Assembly (NCBI RefSeq): GCF_902459505.1
Contig: NC_047084.1
Span: forward strand, 495,241,013-495,305,012
Length of the DNA: 64,000 bases
Direction of reading: 5' to 3'
Origin: Geotrypetes seraphini
Lineage: Eukaryota; Chordata; Amphibia; Gymnophiona; Dermophiidae
Shown here: positions 1 to 10,716 of the stretch, piece after piece
How the letters are laid out: every line of letters begins with the position of its first letter
Position numbering within the stretch: position 1 is the stretch's first letter
Position numbers and translations under genes: made by a program
Notes under the pieces: model-generated
The model's database searches: none
Seen by the model: only the letters and a program-made list of their open reading frames with translations
What the model was told of the DNA's origin: nothing

Positions 1-1466
1 GCGAGCACATCGAGAGGAATGGCCTACTGAGAACAAGCCAGCACGGATTCTGTAAGGGAAGGTCGTGCCTAACGAACCTTCTGTACTTCTTTGAGGGAAT
101 AAGCAGTCGGGTGGACAATGGGGAACCCATAGACATCATTTACCTCGATTTTCAAAAGGCTTTCGACAAGGTGCCACATGAAAGGCTGCTTAGGAAGCTG
201 TGGAACCATGGGGTGGGAGGGGATGTGCACAGATGGATCAAGCACTGGTTGTCGGGTAGACTGCAGAGGGTCGGAGTGAAGGGCCAATATTCTGACTGGC
301 AGGGAGTCACAAGCGGTGTGCCACAGGGATCGGTGCTGGGGCCATTACTCTTCAACATATTTATCAATGACCTGGAAAAGGAGGCAAAGTGCGAGGTTAT
401 AAAATTTGCAGACGATACCAAACTGTGCGGCAGAGTTAGGTCCAGGGAGGAGTGTGAGGACCTGCAAAGGGACCTGGATAAGCTGGAAGACTGGGCAAAC
501 AAATGGCAAATGCGCTTTAACGTGGAAAAATGCAAGGTCATGCATATAGGGAAAAAGAACCCGTTGTTCAACTACAAATTGGGGGGGGGGGGGCATTGTT
601 GGGAGACAGCAGACTTGAGAGAGACTTGGGTGTGCTGGTGGATGCATCACTGAAGCCATCTGCACAGTGCGCAGCAGCCTCGGAAAAAGCCAACAGGATG
701 CTGGGCATCATAAAGAGGGGCATAACAACCAGGACGCGGGAAGTCATCATGCCATTGTATCGAGCGATGGTACGTCCACATCTGGAATACTGCGTTCAGT
801 ATTGGTTGCCGCACCTCAAGAAGGTCAAGGCAGTACTTGAGAGAGTCCAAAGGAGAGCAACGAAACTGGTAAAAGGGCTGGAACACTGCCCATACGCCGA
901 GAGGTTGGATAGGCTGGGGCTCTTCTCTCTGGAAAAAAGGAGGCTCAGGGGAGATATGATAGAGACCTTCAAGATCATGAGGGGCATAGAGAGGGTGGAT
1001 AGGGACAGATTCTTCAGACTGAAGGGGACAACAAGTACGAGGGGGGCATTCGGAGAAACTGAAGGGAGATAGGTTCAAAACAAATGCAAGGAAGTTTTTT
1101 TTCACCCAAAGGGTCGTGGACACTTGGAATGCGCTACCGGAGGAAGTGATCAGGCAGAGTACGGTACAGGGATTCAAACAGGGATTGGACGGATTCCTGA
1201 GGGATAAAGGGATCGTGGGATACTGAAGGAGGAGCTGGGATGTAACACAAGTATAGAAAGCTAACCAGGTAATAAGTATAGAAACCCAACAGGTCGTGCA
1301 TGTGCAAGACTGGAGGGTTAGGACTTCGATGGGAAGATAGGACTTCAATGAGAAACCAAGGTGGCAAGGGAGCCCCTTCTGGTGTTTGGGCCACCGCGGG
1401 AGCGGACTGCCGGGCAGGATGGACCTATGGTCTGACCCGGCGGAGGCACTGCTTATGTTCTTAAGT
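1..1466 (+). mobile_element. CR1-like LINE, 3' half (reverse transcriptase to 3' end)
   Basis: The reading frame is already open at base 3 and runs off the left edge, so the 5' part is missing. It shows reverse-transcriptase blocks: IDIIYLDFQKAFDKVPHERL (bases 132-191), then GVPQGSVLGPLLFNIFINDL and the catalytic FADD box near base 410. A C-terminal stretch follows (RPHLEYCVQYW, RRLRGDMIETFKI, then FFFTQRVVDTWNALP near 1100-1140). The frame changes at two G homopolymers, a 13-G run at 581-593 and a 6-G run at 1041-1046, so this copy is dead unless these are sequencing errors. The 3' end reads GGTCTGACCCGGCGGAGG and finishes in TTATGTTCTTA near 1460, the usual end of this family here. CR1 superfamily is firm; the exact clade is not. 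Confidence 0.93.
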
Positions 1467-2005
1467 ACCCACTTGTAGTAGCTTCTTCGCATGCCCCCTA
1501 TTCCTAGTATTTTGGGAAAGAGTAATCAAGCAGTCCACATCTACCCTTTCCACTCCACTCAGAATTTTATAGACCTCTATCATATCTCCCCTGAGCTGTC
1601 TCTTCTCCAAGCTGAAGAGCCCTAGCCACTTTAGCCCTTTCTCATAGGGAATATTCTCATCCCTTTTATCATTTTCATCGACCTTCTCTGTACTTTTTCT
1701 AATTCTGCTATATCTTTTATGAGATGAGGCAACCAAAACTGCACTCAGTATTCAAGGTGCATATGCACCATTGAGCGATACAAAGGGGCATGATAACATT
1801 TTCATCTTTGGTGTCTATTCCTTTCCTGATAATTCCTAACATTCTATTTGCTTTCATAGCCGCCATCACACAATGAACTGAGGATTTCAACATATCTTCA
1901 ACGATGACACCTAGGTCCTTTTCCTGGGCAGTGATTCCGAAAGTGGAAGTTCGGGTTTCTCTTTCCCACTTGCATCACTTTCACTTGCTGACATTAAACC
2001 AGTCC
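1467..2005 (-). mobile_element. CR1-like LINE fragment, second family
   Basis: On the minus strand it encodes a piece of the CR1 C-terminal region, including WLGLFSLEKRQLRGDMIEVY and a later stretch on AAMKANRML-type helices. The same sequence recurs at 5855-8968 and 23325-23530, which defines the family. It abuts the previous LINE head to head with no spacer. Only the 3' third remains and no catalytic residues are left. Confidence 0.88.
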
Positions 2006-2104
2006 TGAGTTTGGTTGGGGAACAGAGAAATGCAAGTGATATACACATCTAAATGTCATTTATGCATATCCGTATTGGAAATAGGAAGCAAACTTTTCAG
2101 CACT
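2006..2104. other. Unassigned spacer between LINE fragments
   Basis: About 100 bases of AT-rich sequence between two opposed LINE fragments. I see no repeat signature, coding signal or RNA structure in it. Confidence 0.4.
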
Positions 2105-2788
2105 TCTGTGCACGGAAGAAGAGTGGGACTTGGGGGTGATTGTGTCTGATGATTTCAGGGTGGCAAAATAGGTAGAAAAGGTGACAGTCAAAGCTAGGAA
2201 GATGCTCAAGTGCATAAAGAGAGAAATGATCAGTAGGAAAAAGGAGATGATAATGCCATTGTATTAGCCTCTGGTGAGGCCCCATATGGAATATTGTATG
2301 CAATTTTGGAGATCACACCTTCATAAAGATATAAATATGATGGAGTTAGTCCAGAGGGCTGCTACACAATTGATTAGTGGTCTTTGTCATAAATCGTATG
2401 GGAACAGACTTAGAGACCTTAATATGTATACTCTGGAAGAAAGACGGGAGAGTGGGGATATGATAGAGATGTTTAAATATTTCTGTGGCATTAATGTACA
2501 GGAGGTGAGCATTTTTAAAATGAAGGAAAGCTCCAGAAGGAAAGGGCATAGGATGACGTTAAGAAATGATAGGCTCAGGAATAATGCAAGAAAATACTTC
2601 TTTATAGAAAGGGTGGTAGATGCTTGGAACAGTCTCTGGGTGGAAGTGATGGAGATGAAGTCTATATCTGAATTCAAGACAGCATGGGATAGGCATGAGG
2701 GATCTCTTAGGGAGAGGAGATAGTAGATGCTGTGGATGGGCAGACTGGATGGGCATTTCAGCCTTTATCTGCCATTGTGTTTCTATGG
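2105..2788 (+). mobile_element. CR1-like LINE fragment, third family, with 3' end
   Basis: Plus-strand coding remnant: RPHMEYCMQFWRSHLHKDIN near 2277, NMYTLEERRESGDMIEMFKY near 2430, and FFIERVVDAWNSLW near 2600. An open stretch of 149 codons spans 2274-2723. The 3' untranslated end reads GACTGGATGGGCATTTCAGC and stops near 2788. The same family lies on the minus strand at 15489-18745, where a hAT splits it. The 5' part with the catalytic domain is absent. Confidence 0.9.
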
Positions 2789-3600
2789 CCCAAATGCTCT
2801 AAAATTGCATTTAAAATCTTTTGGGTTTCTGTAATGCCTATAAATTGTCCAATTTCAAAACGTCGATTGATGTTCAAACAATTGTGCATGCAAATCCCAT
2901 CCAATTGGTCCTTGGAGAAAGAGACTGGCCCTTGTGCTGAATAGTCCATGGTAAGAGGCATGAATGTGCTCTTGCGCATCAATCATAAGCGTATCTTACA
3001 GGAGCGAATCATAGGTACACATCATAAGGGGAGGGAAGGAGAGGGGCAAAATGTGAAAACAAGTGCTCCCCTCATGCAATCAACAGCCCTCCTCCAAATA
3101 TGATGAACTTCTACCTCGCAAGCAAAAGGCAACCTAAACTTTGACACAAGCGGCTTAGACATGCCTTCAATACATGCATCTGAGCTGCATTTTTAGCAAT
3201 ACCGGCACCCCCGGACCAGCCAGTAATTTTGGAGCATTAAAAGTCGGCGCTACATTTTGTGCATCAACAGGCAATGTCTAAGCATTGCTCATAGTGCTCA
3301 TTTTAATATTAATGACCTTATACTACATTTACATAGCAGAGTCGGATGCTGCTAGGAAGTATGGAAAAGACCGCAGGGAGTCATTATGTGCATTGGTAGG
3401 TACAATATTTGACTCTAAACCAGTAAGATCTTGTTCAGCGTCAATCGTTAAATGCACAGTCAGTTTAGAACATCGGTGCCTATGTTTCTTAGAAGAGTTT
3501 CTTAGAAGCCCTTAGTTTGCAGTGTGTACATACAGAATAGCTTTGTTAAAAAAAAAAAAAGAGCAGCTTCACTTAGGGTTTTCAATCTGTAAGTATCAAC
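2789..3600. other. Unclassified, probably old repeat sequence
   Basis: No coding frame of note. The segment at 2800-2945 has the look of an interspersed repeat (TTGCATGCAAATCCC core) but I cannot name it. A block at 3282-3330 resembles 4405-4465 in direct orientation (shared TGCTCATTT and ATTTACATAG / ATTTGCATAG). An A-run at 3549-3561 may be a retroposon tail. Confidence 0.4.
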
Positions 3601-3639
3601 ACTTATGCAAGAAGATGAGGGTAAAGTTCCACAAAAACC

Positions 3640-4660
3640 CCCCAAAGCAAATGAAACATAGTGGGAACAAACCAAACATGTGAATGCGATATAGCCGCAT
3701 CCTTACAATAAAGAACCGAGGCCAGGATGCACAAAGCTCCGGCAACCCGGTAAGAAATATCGGGTTGGGAGTGATTTTGTTTTGTTGGGTTATGCTCAGC
3801 ACAAATTACATGAAAACCATATGCTTACTATTTGTGCGGAATAGCTCAGTAAAAGGGAGGGTGAGGAACTGTGCTCGGAGCCTGCTCAGAAAAGCAAAGC
3901 GGTGGGCATAGCTCTTCTGAGCAGGTCCAGTAGTTCCTGCAGTCTGGTGTCGCTGCTCCTTCCTCCAGCTAATTGCTGCTCCAGAGCCATGATCAGCTGA
4001 GCCGGCAGGACTCACTGGAGTTGATCAGCTGAGCTGGTATGGGGAGAGCAGAGCCACAATCAGGTGAGCCAGTATGGGGAAAGCAGAGCTGCGATCAGCT
4101 GATCCGGCAGCACTGCCGCTGGCTCGGTTGACTGCGGCTCCGTTCTCCCTGTGCTGGCTCAGCAGATCATGGCTCCCCCTGCTGGCTCAGCTTATTGTGG
4201 CTCTGGAGCCGTGATCAGCTGAGCTGTTAGAGGGAGAGCAGTGGCTGCTGGCTCAGCTACAATCTTGTGTTTTATTTTTTAAATTGGACCTAAAATGAGT
4301 GCAGCTGTTGTGTGTGCTGGACATACAGGCACACAACACATGCACATATGGCTACCAGAAACTCCAGACCTGCCGGAAAATTTTGTCCATAAAAAGTGGG
4401 TGTTCACTTCTGAGCATTACGAAGAGTGCTCATTTAAAGACTAATAAGCTCCTTGTAATGTATTTGCATAGGGTTCTCAGTGGCTGCTACTGGGATTGGT
4501 AAAAGCCCCTGAGAACCCTTTTGAGCATCGGAACCTGAGCCCCTAAGACTGACTTTAACATGTCTTACAGGCATGGAAAGCTTTAGAACACTGGGGCCTA
4601 ATTTGGCTATATCCCATTTACATGCCTGATTTGTTCCCACTGTGTTTCGTTAGCTTTGAA
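3640..4660. repeat. Inverted-repeat region of unknown family
   Basis: The block at about 3649-3703 is the reverse complement of 4601-4655 with roughly 85 percent identity by eye (shared GGTTTGTTCCCACT / GATTTGTTCCCACT). Between the arms lies a GATCAGCTGA-rich core. This could be one foldback DNA element or two unrelated insertions of one family in opposite orientation. I found no clear target duplication. Confidence 0.5.
3970..4262. repeat. GATCAGCTGA-rich imperfect tandem module
   Basis: The decamer GATCAGCTGA followed by GC(C/T)GG occurs repeatedly, with GGGGAGAGCAGAG-type spacers and inverted versions such as GCTGGCTCAGC. The core CAGCTG is itself a palindrome. A related module is found at 31930-32600, so this is a mobile or modular sequence and not a local oddity. 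Confidence 0.65.
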
Positions 4661-4794
4661 TGTCAGTACTTACACATGAAAGTGGTGAATTTGCAACCTA
4701 TTCATATATGTGTCAGAATTTACAAATGGGTCAATAAAAGAGAGGTACTTAAAGCCACAAGCAGCAAGGATGCAAGAGAAATGCAGATCACACG

Positions 4795-4848
4795 AAAGCC
4801 AAATGTGACTATGTTTCGTCTGGCTAGGCGGCTGCGTCAGGGGATGAA
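4795..4848 (-). ncRNA. Hammerhead-like ribozyme motif (weak copy)
   Basis: Read on the minus strand: a CCC stem I strand, then CTGACGC, an A, a short imperfect stem II starting GCCG, and GACGAAAC. The CTGANG and GAAAC boxes are in hammerhead order. Stem III is poorly kept. One extra nucleotide precedes stem II relative to the textbook core. Confidence 0.35.
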
Positions 4849-4965
4849 TACAGTAAAGAGTGAAATAACTAAGATCCAGAGCAGCAAAAGTTGTGGAGCG
4901 GACCACAGTGTTGAGAAATATAAAATTTATTTTATGATCAGATGAATAAAACATAACACTCCACC

Positions 4966-5014
4966 ATCCCAACATGGCCATGCTTCACCCCCTCAAGGGC
5001 TGCATCAAGGGCTT
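4966..5014 (-). ncRNA. Hammerhead-like ribozyme motif
   Basis: Minus strand order: CCC, TTGATGC, A, stem II CCCTTGAGGGG, then GAAG, then a tight stem III CATGG-C-CATG, then TT and GGG closing stem I. All three stems can form. The core differs from CUGANGA/GAAA at the first C, the last A and the last A of GAAA, so this copy is decayed. Confidence 0.42.
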
Positions 5015-5272
5015 GAGTAAAAATAAATTGCCATTGTAGTAGGCACAGCCTGTCTCGTGATTGCAGTTTGATTCACAAACAGCTTACAGGAACAGCAAAC
5101 TGCATATACTGAAATAAGAACCAGGTCCCTGTAGAAAGGTCAGGCACCGGTCTTCCCATCAAGCAGCAGACAGAGTTGCAGCAGCGTTGCTCACAACACA
5201 TCGGTGTGCCATGGATGGGATGCAAAGAGATTTCATCCTTGTGATCTGCATTTCTCTTGTAGCATTTACACA

Positions 5273-5854
5273 TATGTGCAACTTAATTGATTAATGAGCC
5301 GATCAGCGCAGATAATTGGCCACTAACAAGCCCTTGGCACTAATTGGCATTTTTCGATCGCAGGTACAGAATGTAGCATGGAATGTTGCTAGTATTTGAT
5401 AAATATTTTCAATTGAAGATGCATATAATTGTACAATCTCTTGATTTGGGGTATCCTTGTTGGGCAAGGGGTAATAGCCTTTGACTCCAAATATATTATA
5501 TGTAGGACACAGAGAGACCAATCTAAATACTATCAATCATGTGTGTGACGATTTGATATTGAAAGACTGTTGGAGATAAGTTTAGATGGAAGAATACTTA
5601 TCACTGGTCTCTGGTTAGAAGTACTAAAAGTGAATACAGAGAGGTATGATTGATAGTAATAGCCTTTGATCCCTGCTAAAGACACAGGTCCAGGCACTAA
5701 GGCCCCGATTCTTCTGTATAAACGTTGCCTGACTTCTAGGCACTGGAAAGCGCAATTGTCAATCATCTGCTAGGCGCCATTTATATCAACCAATAATGGC
5801 AAGAAACCTCAAAATGGCTTATGAACTTTTGTTTCAGGAAACTTATCCAAACCT
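5273..5854. other. Unclassified AT-rich repeat sequence
   Basis: Contains TTAATTGATTAATGAGCCG and ATAATTGGCCACTAA, words shared with 8969-9463 and 14875-15080, so part of it belongs to one short interspersed family. The word GTAATAGCCTTTGA occurs twice (about 5470 and 5657). There is no coding signal. Confidence 0.45.
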
Positions 5855-6368
5855 TTTTTTAAACCCTGCAAAACTAACCGGCAATGAATTCCAGAGTTTA
5901 ATTATATGTTATGTGAAGAAATATTTTCTCTTATTTGTTTTAAATCTTCTACTTAGCAGCTTCATCATATGCCCCCTAGTCCTAATATTTATGGAAAGAA
6001 TAAACAAGCGATTCATATCTACCCCTTCCACTCCACTCAGTATTTTATAGACCTCTATCAAATCTTCCCTGAGCAGTCTTTTCTCCAGGCTGAAAAGCCT
6101 TGGCCACTTTAGCTTTTTCACATAGGGAAGTCATCCTATCCCTTTTTATCATTTTTGTCACCCTTCTCTGTACCTTTTCTAATTCTGTTATATCTTTTTT
6201 GAGATGCGACAACCAGAATTGCACACAGTATTCAAGGAGCGGCTGCACCATAGAGCGATACAAGGGTATTATAATATTCTCATCTTTGTTTTCTATTTCT
6301 TTCCTGATAATGTCTAATATTCTATTTGCTTTCGTAGCTACTGCTGCACACTGAGATGAGGTTTCAAC

Positions 6369-6697
6369 CAGTGGTGCAGTAAGAAGGTGGAGGTCCGCCC
6401 TGAGCGCCATCTAGGTGGGGGCACTGACACCTCTCCTCCTTTCCACCACCCCGCTCCTTCCCCCGATGTGCTTACACCTTCACTTCCTCCCCACTCTCCC
6501 TCTGACGTCAGAGGGAGAGCTGACGCTGACATGGGCAGCAGGTTGGTGATGCTGTGCGCGCCGGGAAAGTTAAAAATGTATCAGAGAAGGGGGCACGTGC
6601 TCACAGCAGGGGGGGGGCAGGGAAAGAGAAGGGGCGGAGAAGAGGGCGGGTAGGGGTGCCATCATTCCGGGCACCTCTCACCCTCGCTACACCACTG
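6369..6697. mobile_element. Short non-autonomous hAT element
   Basis: Ends are CAGTGGTGCAG and CTACACCACTG, inverted. The flanks GTTTCAAC (6361-6368) and GTTTCAAT (6698-6705) form an 8-bp duplication with one mismatch, as expected for hAT. The middle holds the palindrome CTCTGACGTCAGAG near 6497-6512. No transposase is present; it is 329 bp long. Confidence 0.88.
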
Positions 6698-7093
6698 GTT
6701 TCAATGTATCCTCAATGATGAAACCTAGATCCTTTTCCTGGATGGGGACTTCTAACATGGAACCCTGCATCACATAGCTATAGTTTGGGTTCCTCTTTCC
6801 CACATACATCACTGTGTACTTGCTCACATTGCACATCATCTGTCATTTTGATACCCAATCTTGCAACGTCCTCTTACAATTTTTCATAATCCTCTTGCGA
6901 TTTAACAACTTTGTGTCATCAGCAAATTTAATTATCTCACTGCTTATTCCCATCTCTAGATCATTGATAAATATGTTAAAAAACAGCGGTCATAGCATAG
7001 ACCCATGGGAAACCTCACTATTTACCCTTTTCCACTGAGAATATTGACCATTTAACTCTACTCTGTTTTCTATCTTTTAATCAATTATCTCCT

Positions 7094-8639
7094 GTTTTCT
7101 ATCTTTTAATAATAATAATAATAATAATAATAACTTTATTCTTATATACCGCCAGCTATCTTGCGACTTCTAGGCGGTTTACAATAAAAGAAACTGTGAA
7201 TACAATGAAGGAAATGTAAATACAATAAAGAGAAACTTTACGTACAATGAATTAAAGAGTATAGCAGTGTACATCTCAATACAATAAAAGAAACTGTGAA
7301 TACAATGAAGGAAATGTAAATACAATAAAGAGAAACTTTACGTACAATGAATTAAAGAGTATAGCAGTGTACATCTCAATACAATAAAGGGAAACTTTAC
7401 GTACAATGAATTAAGGAGTATAGCAGTATACATCTCGTACAATGGATTAAAGAGTATAGCAGTATACATCTGATAATATTAATAATGTTAGCAACAGTTT
7501 GTGTGTTGCAAGGCCAGGAAGTGCCAAGCTGTTTGCACAGAAGTAGAAATGTTCCGTAAATTGAATAGAGTGTTCATAGTTAGTGGTTAGGGGTTGGGGT
7601 TAACAGTTTGCAAGATCAGGTATGTGATGATGTTACGAGGGGGGTTGATGTTCCGGTTCGTTGCCTAGGTATTTCAAGAATAGGTAAGTTTTTAGGTGTT
7701 TCCTGAATTCTTCATAGTTGTTTGTTTGTGCAATTAGTTTTTCTAGGTCTTTACCCCATATGGCTGCTTGATATGATAGCAGTTGTTGATGGTGTCTCTT
7801 ATATTTGCACCCTCTAGCCGGTGGGGAGACAAATTTCATGTGTGTTTTTCTTTCGTGTCTGTTGGTTGGGAATGAGAAGAGATCTGTAATGTATTTTGGG
7901 GCTAGACCATTTAATACTTTGAAGCAGAGACATCCTAGCTTGAACTTTGTGCGCGCCTCCATCGGCAGCCAGTGTAGGAGTCGGTAGGAAGGGGTTATGT
8001 GATCGGACTTCTTCAGCCCGAAAATCATCCTGACTGCTGCATTTTGTATCAGTTGTAGTCTTTGCATTTGCTTCTGGGGGATCGTCAGATGGGTGATGTT
8101 GCAATAATCCAGGTGGTTTAGTATTAGGGATTGTACTAGCATTTTGAAAGCTGAAGTGTGGAAGTACGCCTTGATGGACTTAAGTTTCCAGAGAGTGAAG
8201 AACCCTCTTTTGATTAAGGAGTCTATGTGGTCTTTCATGGTTAGGCCTTGGTCTAGTATTACTCCTAGGATCTTCATCATTGGTTGAATGGGGTAGTTTA
8301 GATTGTTAATGTGTAGTGATGTTGTCGTATTCTGTGCGTGTGGCGAGGCTATGAAGAATTTAGTTTTTTCTGAATTGAGCTTCAGTTTGAAATCTGTGGT
8401 CCATTGTTCCATCGTGTTTAGCGCTTCAGTTGCTGTGGGGATGGTTTCAGAGGGGGATGCCGTAAATGGGATTATGATTGTGAAATCGTCTGCATAGCTG
8501 AATACTTTTATGCCTCGTTGGGTTAGCTGTGTGCCCAATGAAGCTGTGTAGACGTTGAAGAGTAGTGGGGATAGTGGGGACCCTTGTGGAACGCCTGATG
8601 GGTTTCTCCATGTTTTTGAGAGATTGCAGTTGAAGCGGA
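7094..8639 (-). mobile_element. L2-like LINE, 5'-truncated
   Basis: The minus strand encodes GVPQGSPLSPLLFN followed by the FSYADD catalytic box (near 8490) and an L2-type C-terminal region (LDYCNITHL, QNAAVRMIFG, LLHWLPMEARTKFKLGCL) in a 301-codon open stretch, 7633-8538. It ends leftward in a TAA microsatellite near 7110-7133 and a CCGCC...GGCGG hairpin. The word CAATTATCTCCT stands on both sides (7082-7093 and 8640-8651), a 12-bp target duplication. The N-terminal endonuclease is missing. Confidence 0.9.
7181..7470. repeat. 100-bp tandem duplication in the L2 3' untranslated region
   Basis: Bases 7181-7280 and 7281-7380 are identical over all 100 positions by direct reading. A partial third unit follows at 7381-7435 and a further 35-base piece to about 7470, both diverged. 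The perfect pair suggests a very recent duplication or an assembly artefact. Confidence 0.95.
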
Positions 8640-8968
8640 CAATTATCTCCTATTTCATTACTTTCTAATTTCGTCCAGAAGTCTTTCATGAGGTACTTTG
8701 TGAAATGTCTTTTGAAAATCCAGATACACAATATTGACGGGCTCACTTTTATCCATGTGTTTATTCACCCTTTTGAAGAAATGCAGTAAGGCAAGATTTC
8801 CGTTGACTAAATCCATGCTGACTTTGTCTTATTAATTCATGCTTTAGAATTTTGTTCTTTATAATAGCCTCTACCATTTTGCCCAGCAGTGATGTCAGAC
8901 TCACTGGTCTATAAATGTAGATGTATTTCCTTGCCAATCGGTCTTTCAGTACCTTACATCCATTAAAG

Positions 8969-9463
8969 TGCGTTTCTGTGCTGAGAGCTGGGCATAGTAC
9001 TAGCGCTTAACTTTAGGAATCATTTATAGAATTTCCCTATATGTGCATACATTTGTAATGCTCACAAATTTGTCTGTAAAAAGATTTGTTCCTGATTACA
9101 TTTCATGAAAAACTTAAATTTTCAAACATTAACCATCAAATTCTAAAGTTAGGTGCCAATATCAGTGGGCCTACCTGATGAAGGAGCCTAATTTAATTGA
9201 TTAATAGACCATATTGGCACATATAATTGACAATTAGCACTTCATAATTGACGTTAATTGAAGTTAATTGAACACACAACTTGATAGGCATCTAGTCCAA
9301 AGCACTGTCCTAAAAGTGAGCATGGTTAAGGGCAGATCGCGGGTTAGGTACCTGATTTTTACTTAGGCATTGCTGTATACACAACTTTAGGCCCACACAT
9401 TTAGACCAAGAAATCCCTGGCATAAATATGGTGCCCTTAAGTAAGACCTAAAACAGCTTAGGC
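8969..9463. repeat. Unclassified interspersed repeat (TAATTGGCA family)
   Basis: Runs of TTAATTGA and AATTGACAATTAGCAC, and TATAGAAT(T/C)-type ends, recur at 5273-5320 and 14875-15080. There are no coding capacity, tRNA-like boxes or clear terminal repeats. It is probably a short retroposon or MITE family. Confidence 0.5.
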
Positions 9464-9471
9464 GGCACTAG

Positions 9472-9948
9472 CGGGGCAGGATTAATTCTTTGGTGGGCTC
9501 TAGGCACCCAAGTATACTGGGACCCCTGGGCCTGACCTGCCATGTCCCACCTCCTGCAAGAGTGTACCTCCAGACCCAGCTCCAGAAATCCAAGCAGTAC
9601 CTTCTCCTTCATTATTCGGTGCAGCTGAACTTGCAGTCTTCAAAAAAACCATGGGCAGAGGTTCCTACACAATGCAGACATCTGACCTGGAAGCCTTCCC
9701 TCTGACACAAAATCCCAATGTCAGAGGGAAGGCTTCCAGGTCAGCCATGGGCAATGTGTAGGACCTCTGCCCATGGGCCTTATGAGGACTGCGAGTTCGG
9801 CTGCACTGGATAATTAAGAAGGTAGTACTTGGACGCCTGGAATTGGGCCTGGAGGCAGGTATACTGACGTCATAAGAGCAGGCAGCATTCCGGGCCCCCC
9901 TGAACTTTTCGGGTCTAAGGTATGTGCCTACCCTTTAATCCTGCCCTG
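9472..9948. mobile_element. Non-autonomous hAT element with internal foldback
   Basis: Ends CGGGGCAGGATTAA and TTAATCCTGCCCTG match inverted, as in the copy at 52239-52612. Flanks GGCACTAG and GGCGCTAA agree at 6 of 8 bases, a decayed target duplication. The inside is one large hairpin: GGAAGCCTTCCCTCTGACA pairs with TGTCAGAGGGAAGGCTTCC, and pairing continues outward for about 100 bases on each side. Confidence 0.82.
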
Positions 9949-10144
9949 GGCGCTAATCGTGTACAATGTGCCTAATTTTAATAGCATCACGCTGAATACT
10001 GCAGTCATCAACGCTGATTATTTTAGGTGACATATATAGAATTTGGGCCTGAAGGTATAATCAATGGCCCATTCAAAGGGGCGTATTTCAAACTCTCCAA
10101 TTGTGTGCAAAATCCTTCTACACAGTGTATAGTTAGAAACAGGA
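9949..10144. other. No recognisable feature
   Basis: AT-rich flank of the hAT, probably continuing the repeat on its left. Nothing else is visible. Confidence 0.4.
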
Positions 10145-10440
10145 GAGATTCATTTATTTATTTCAAATATTTATAATCCACATTACCTCACAATTCTAAG
10201 CGGAGTACATACAACATGCACAGTCCAAACAAAATAAAAATGAGCAGACATAAAACTTATCATAATACTATAAAAATAAACCACTTCAGATCATGTCATT
10301 CAGTCCTTGCTGTCCATCAGTCTTAATCTTGGTTTATACTCTCTGCTTGCTGGAAAAGAAAGGTCTTCAGTTCTCTTTTAAATTGTCCTATGCTTTGAAT
10401 TTTACATATTTTCAACGGCAGAGGAAGTGCTTAGTAAAAG
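10145..10440 (-). mobile_element. L2-like LINE, 3' end
   Basis: The minus strand encodes the family's last residues, including FKRELKTFLFQQAE near 10340-10385. A tail of TTTATTTATTTC (as read on plus) lies at 10148-10160. It is only about 300 bases and has no catalytic part. Confidence 0.7.
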
Positions 10441-10716
10441 CACTGGAAGTTACTTTAATGCAACTCCTGAAGCAGGCACTAGAGAGTGCCAAAACACCAG
10501 TGCCAGGTGAGGCTCAATGCACAATTTCTGCTTGAATGTGAGCTGCACAATTACATACAAGCTTTCATTTTTAGTAAAGCCTGGACTTTAAAAATGTGAT
10601 TCACTGTCCAGAGGAATTAATGCATTGATATAATATTAGATATATACCGTAAGAGCAGTGTGAAATATTCAAATTAAAAACCGATGATTTCTATTTTAAA
10701 AAAGTAGGTATATAAA
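10441..10716. other. No recognisable feature
   Basis: AT-rich sequence with no coding, RNA or repeat signature that I can support. Confidence 0.4.

Larger units (their letters stand above)
4661..5272 (-). repeat. Element with two hammerhead-like motifs, flanked by inverted repeats
   Basis: The 25-base word around GATCTGCATTTCTCTTG occurs on the minus strand at about 4763-4787 and on the plus strand at about 5239-5264, so the segment between is bracketed by inverted copies. Inside, the minus strand carries two hammerhead-like cores about 170 bases apart. An AT-rich stretch with AATAAA-like words separates them. I read it as a remnant of a Penelope-related or retrozyme-like element, with limited certainty. 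Confidence 0.45.
5855..8968 (-). mobile_element. CR1-like LINE (second family), split by a hAT and an L2 LINE
   Basis: Minus-strand CR1 sequence at 5855-6368, 6698-7093 and 8640-8968. The first block encodes CAAVATKANRILDIIRKEIE and YRSMVQPLLEYCVQFWLSHL; the last block is upstream reverse-transcriptase sequence. A 329-base hAT (6369-6697) and an L2-like LINE (7094-8639) sit inside it, each with its own target duplication, so this copy is older than both. Its 3' end near 5855 faces left. Confidence 0.88.

Noticed and set aside
3285-3515. 76-codon plus-strand frame starting with a hydrophobic segment
   Set aside because: Composition reflects AT-rich DNA and the segment overlaps a repeated block shared with 4405-4465.
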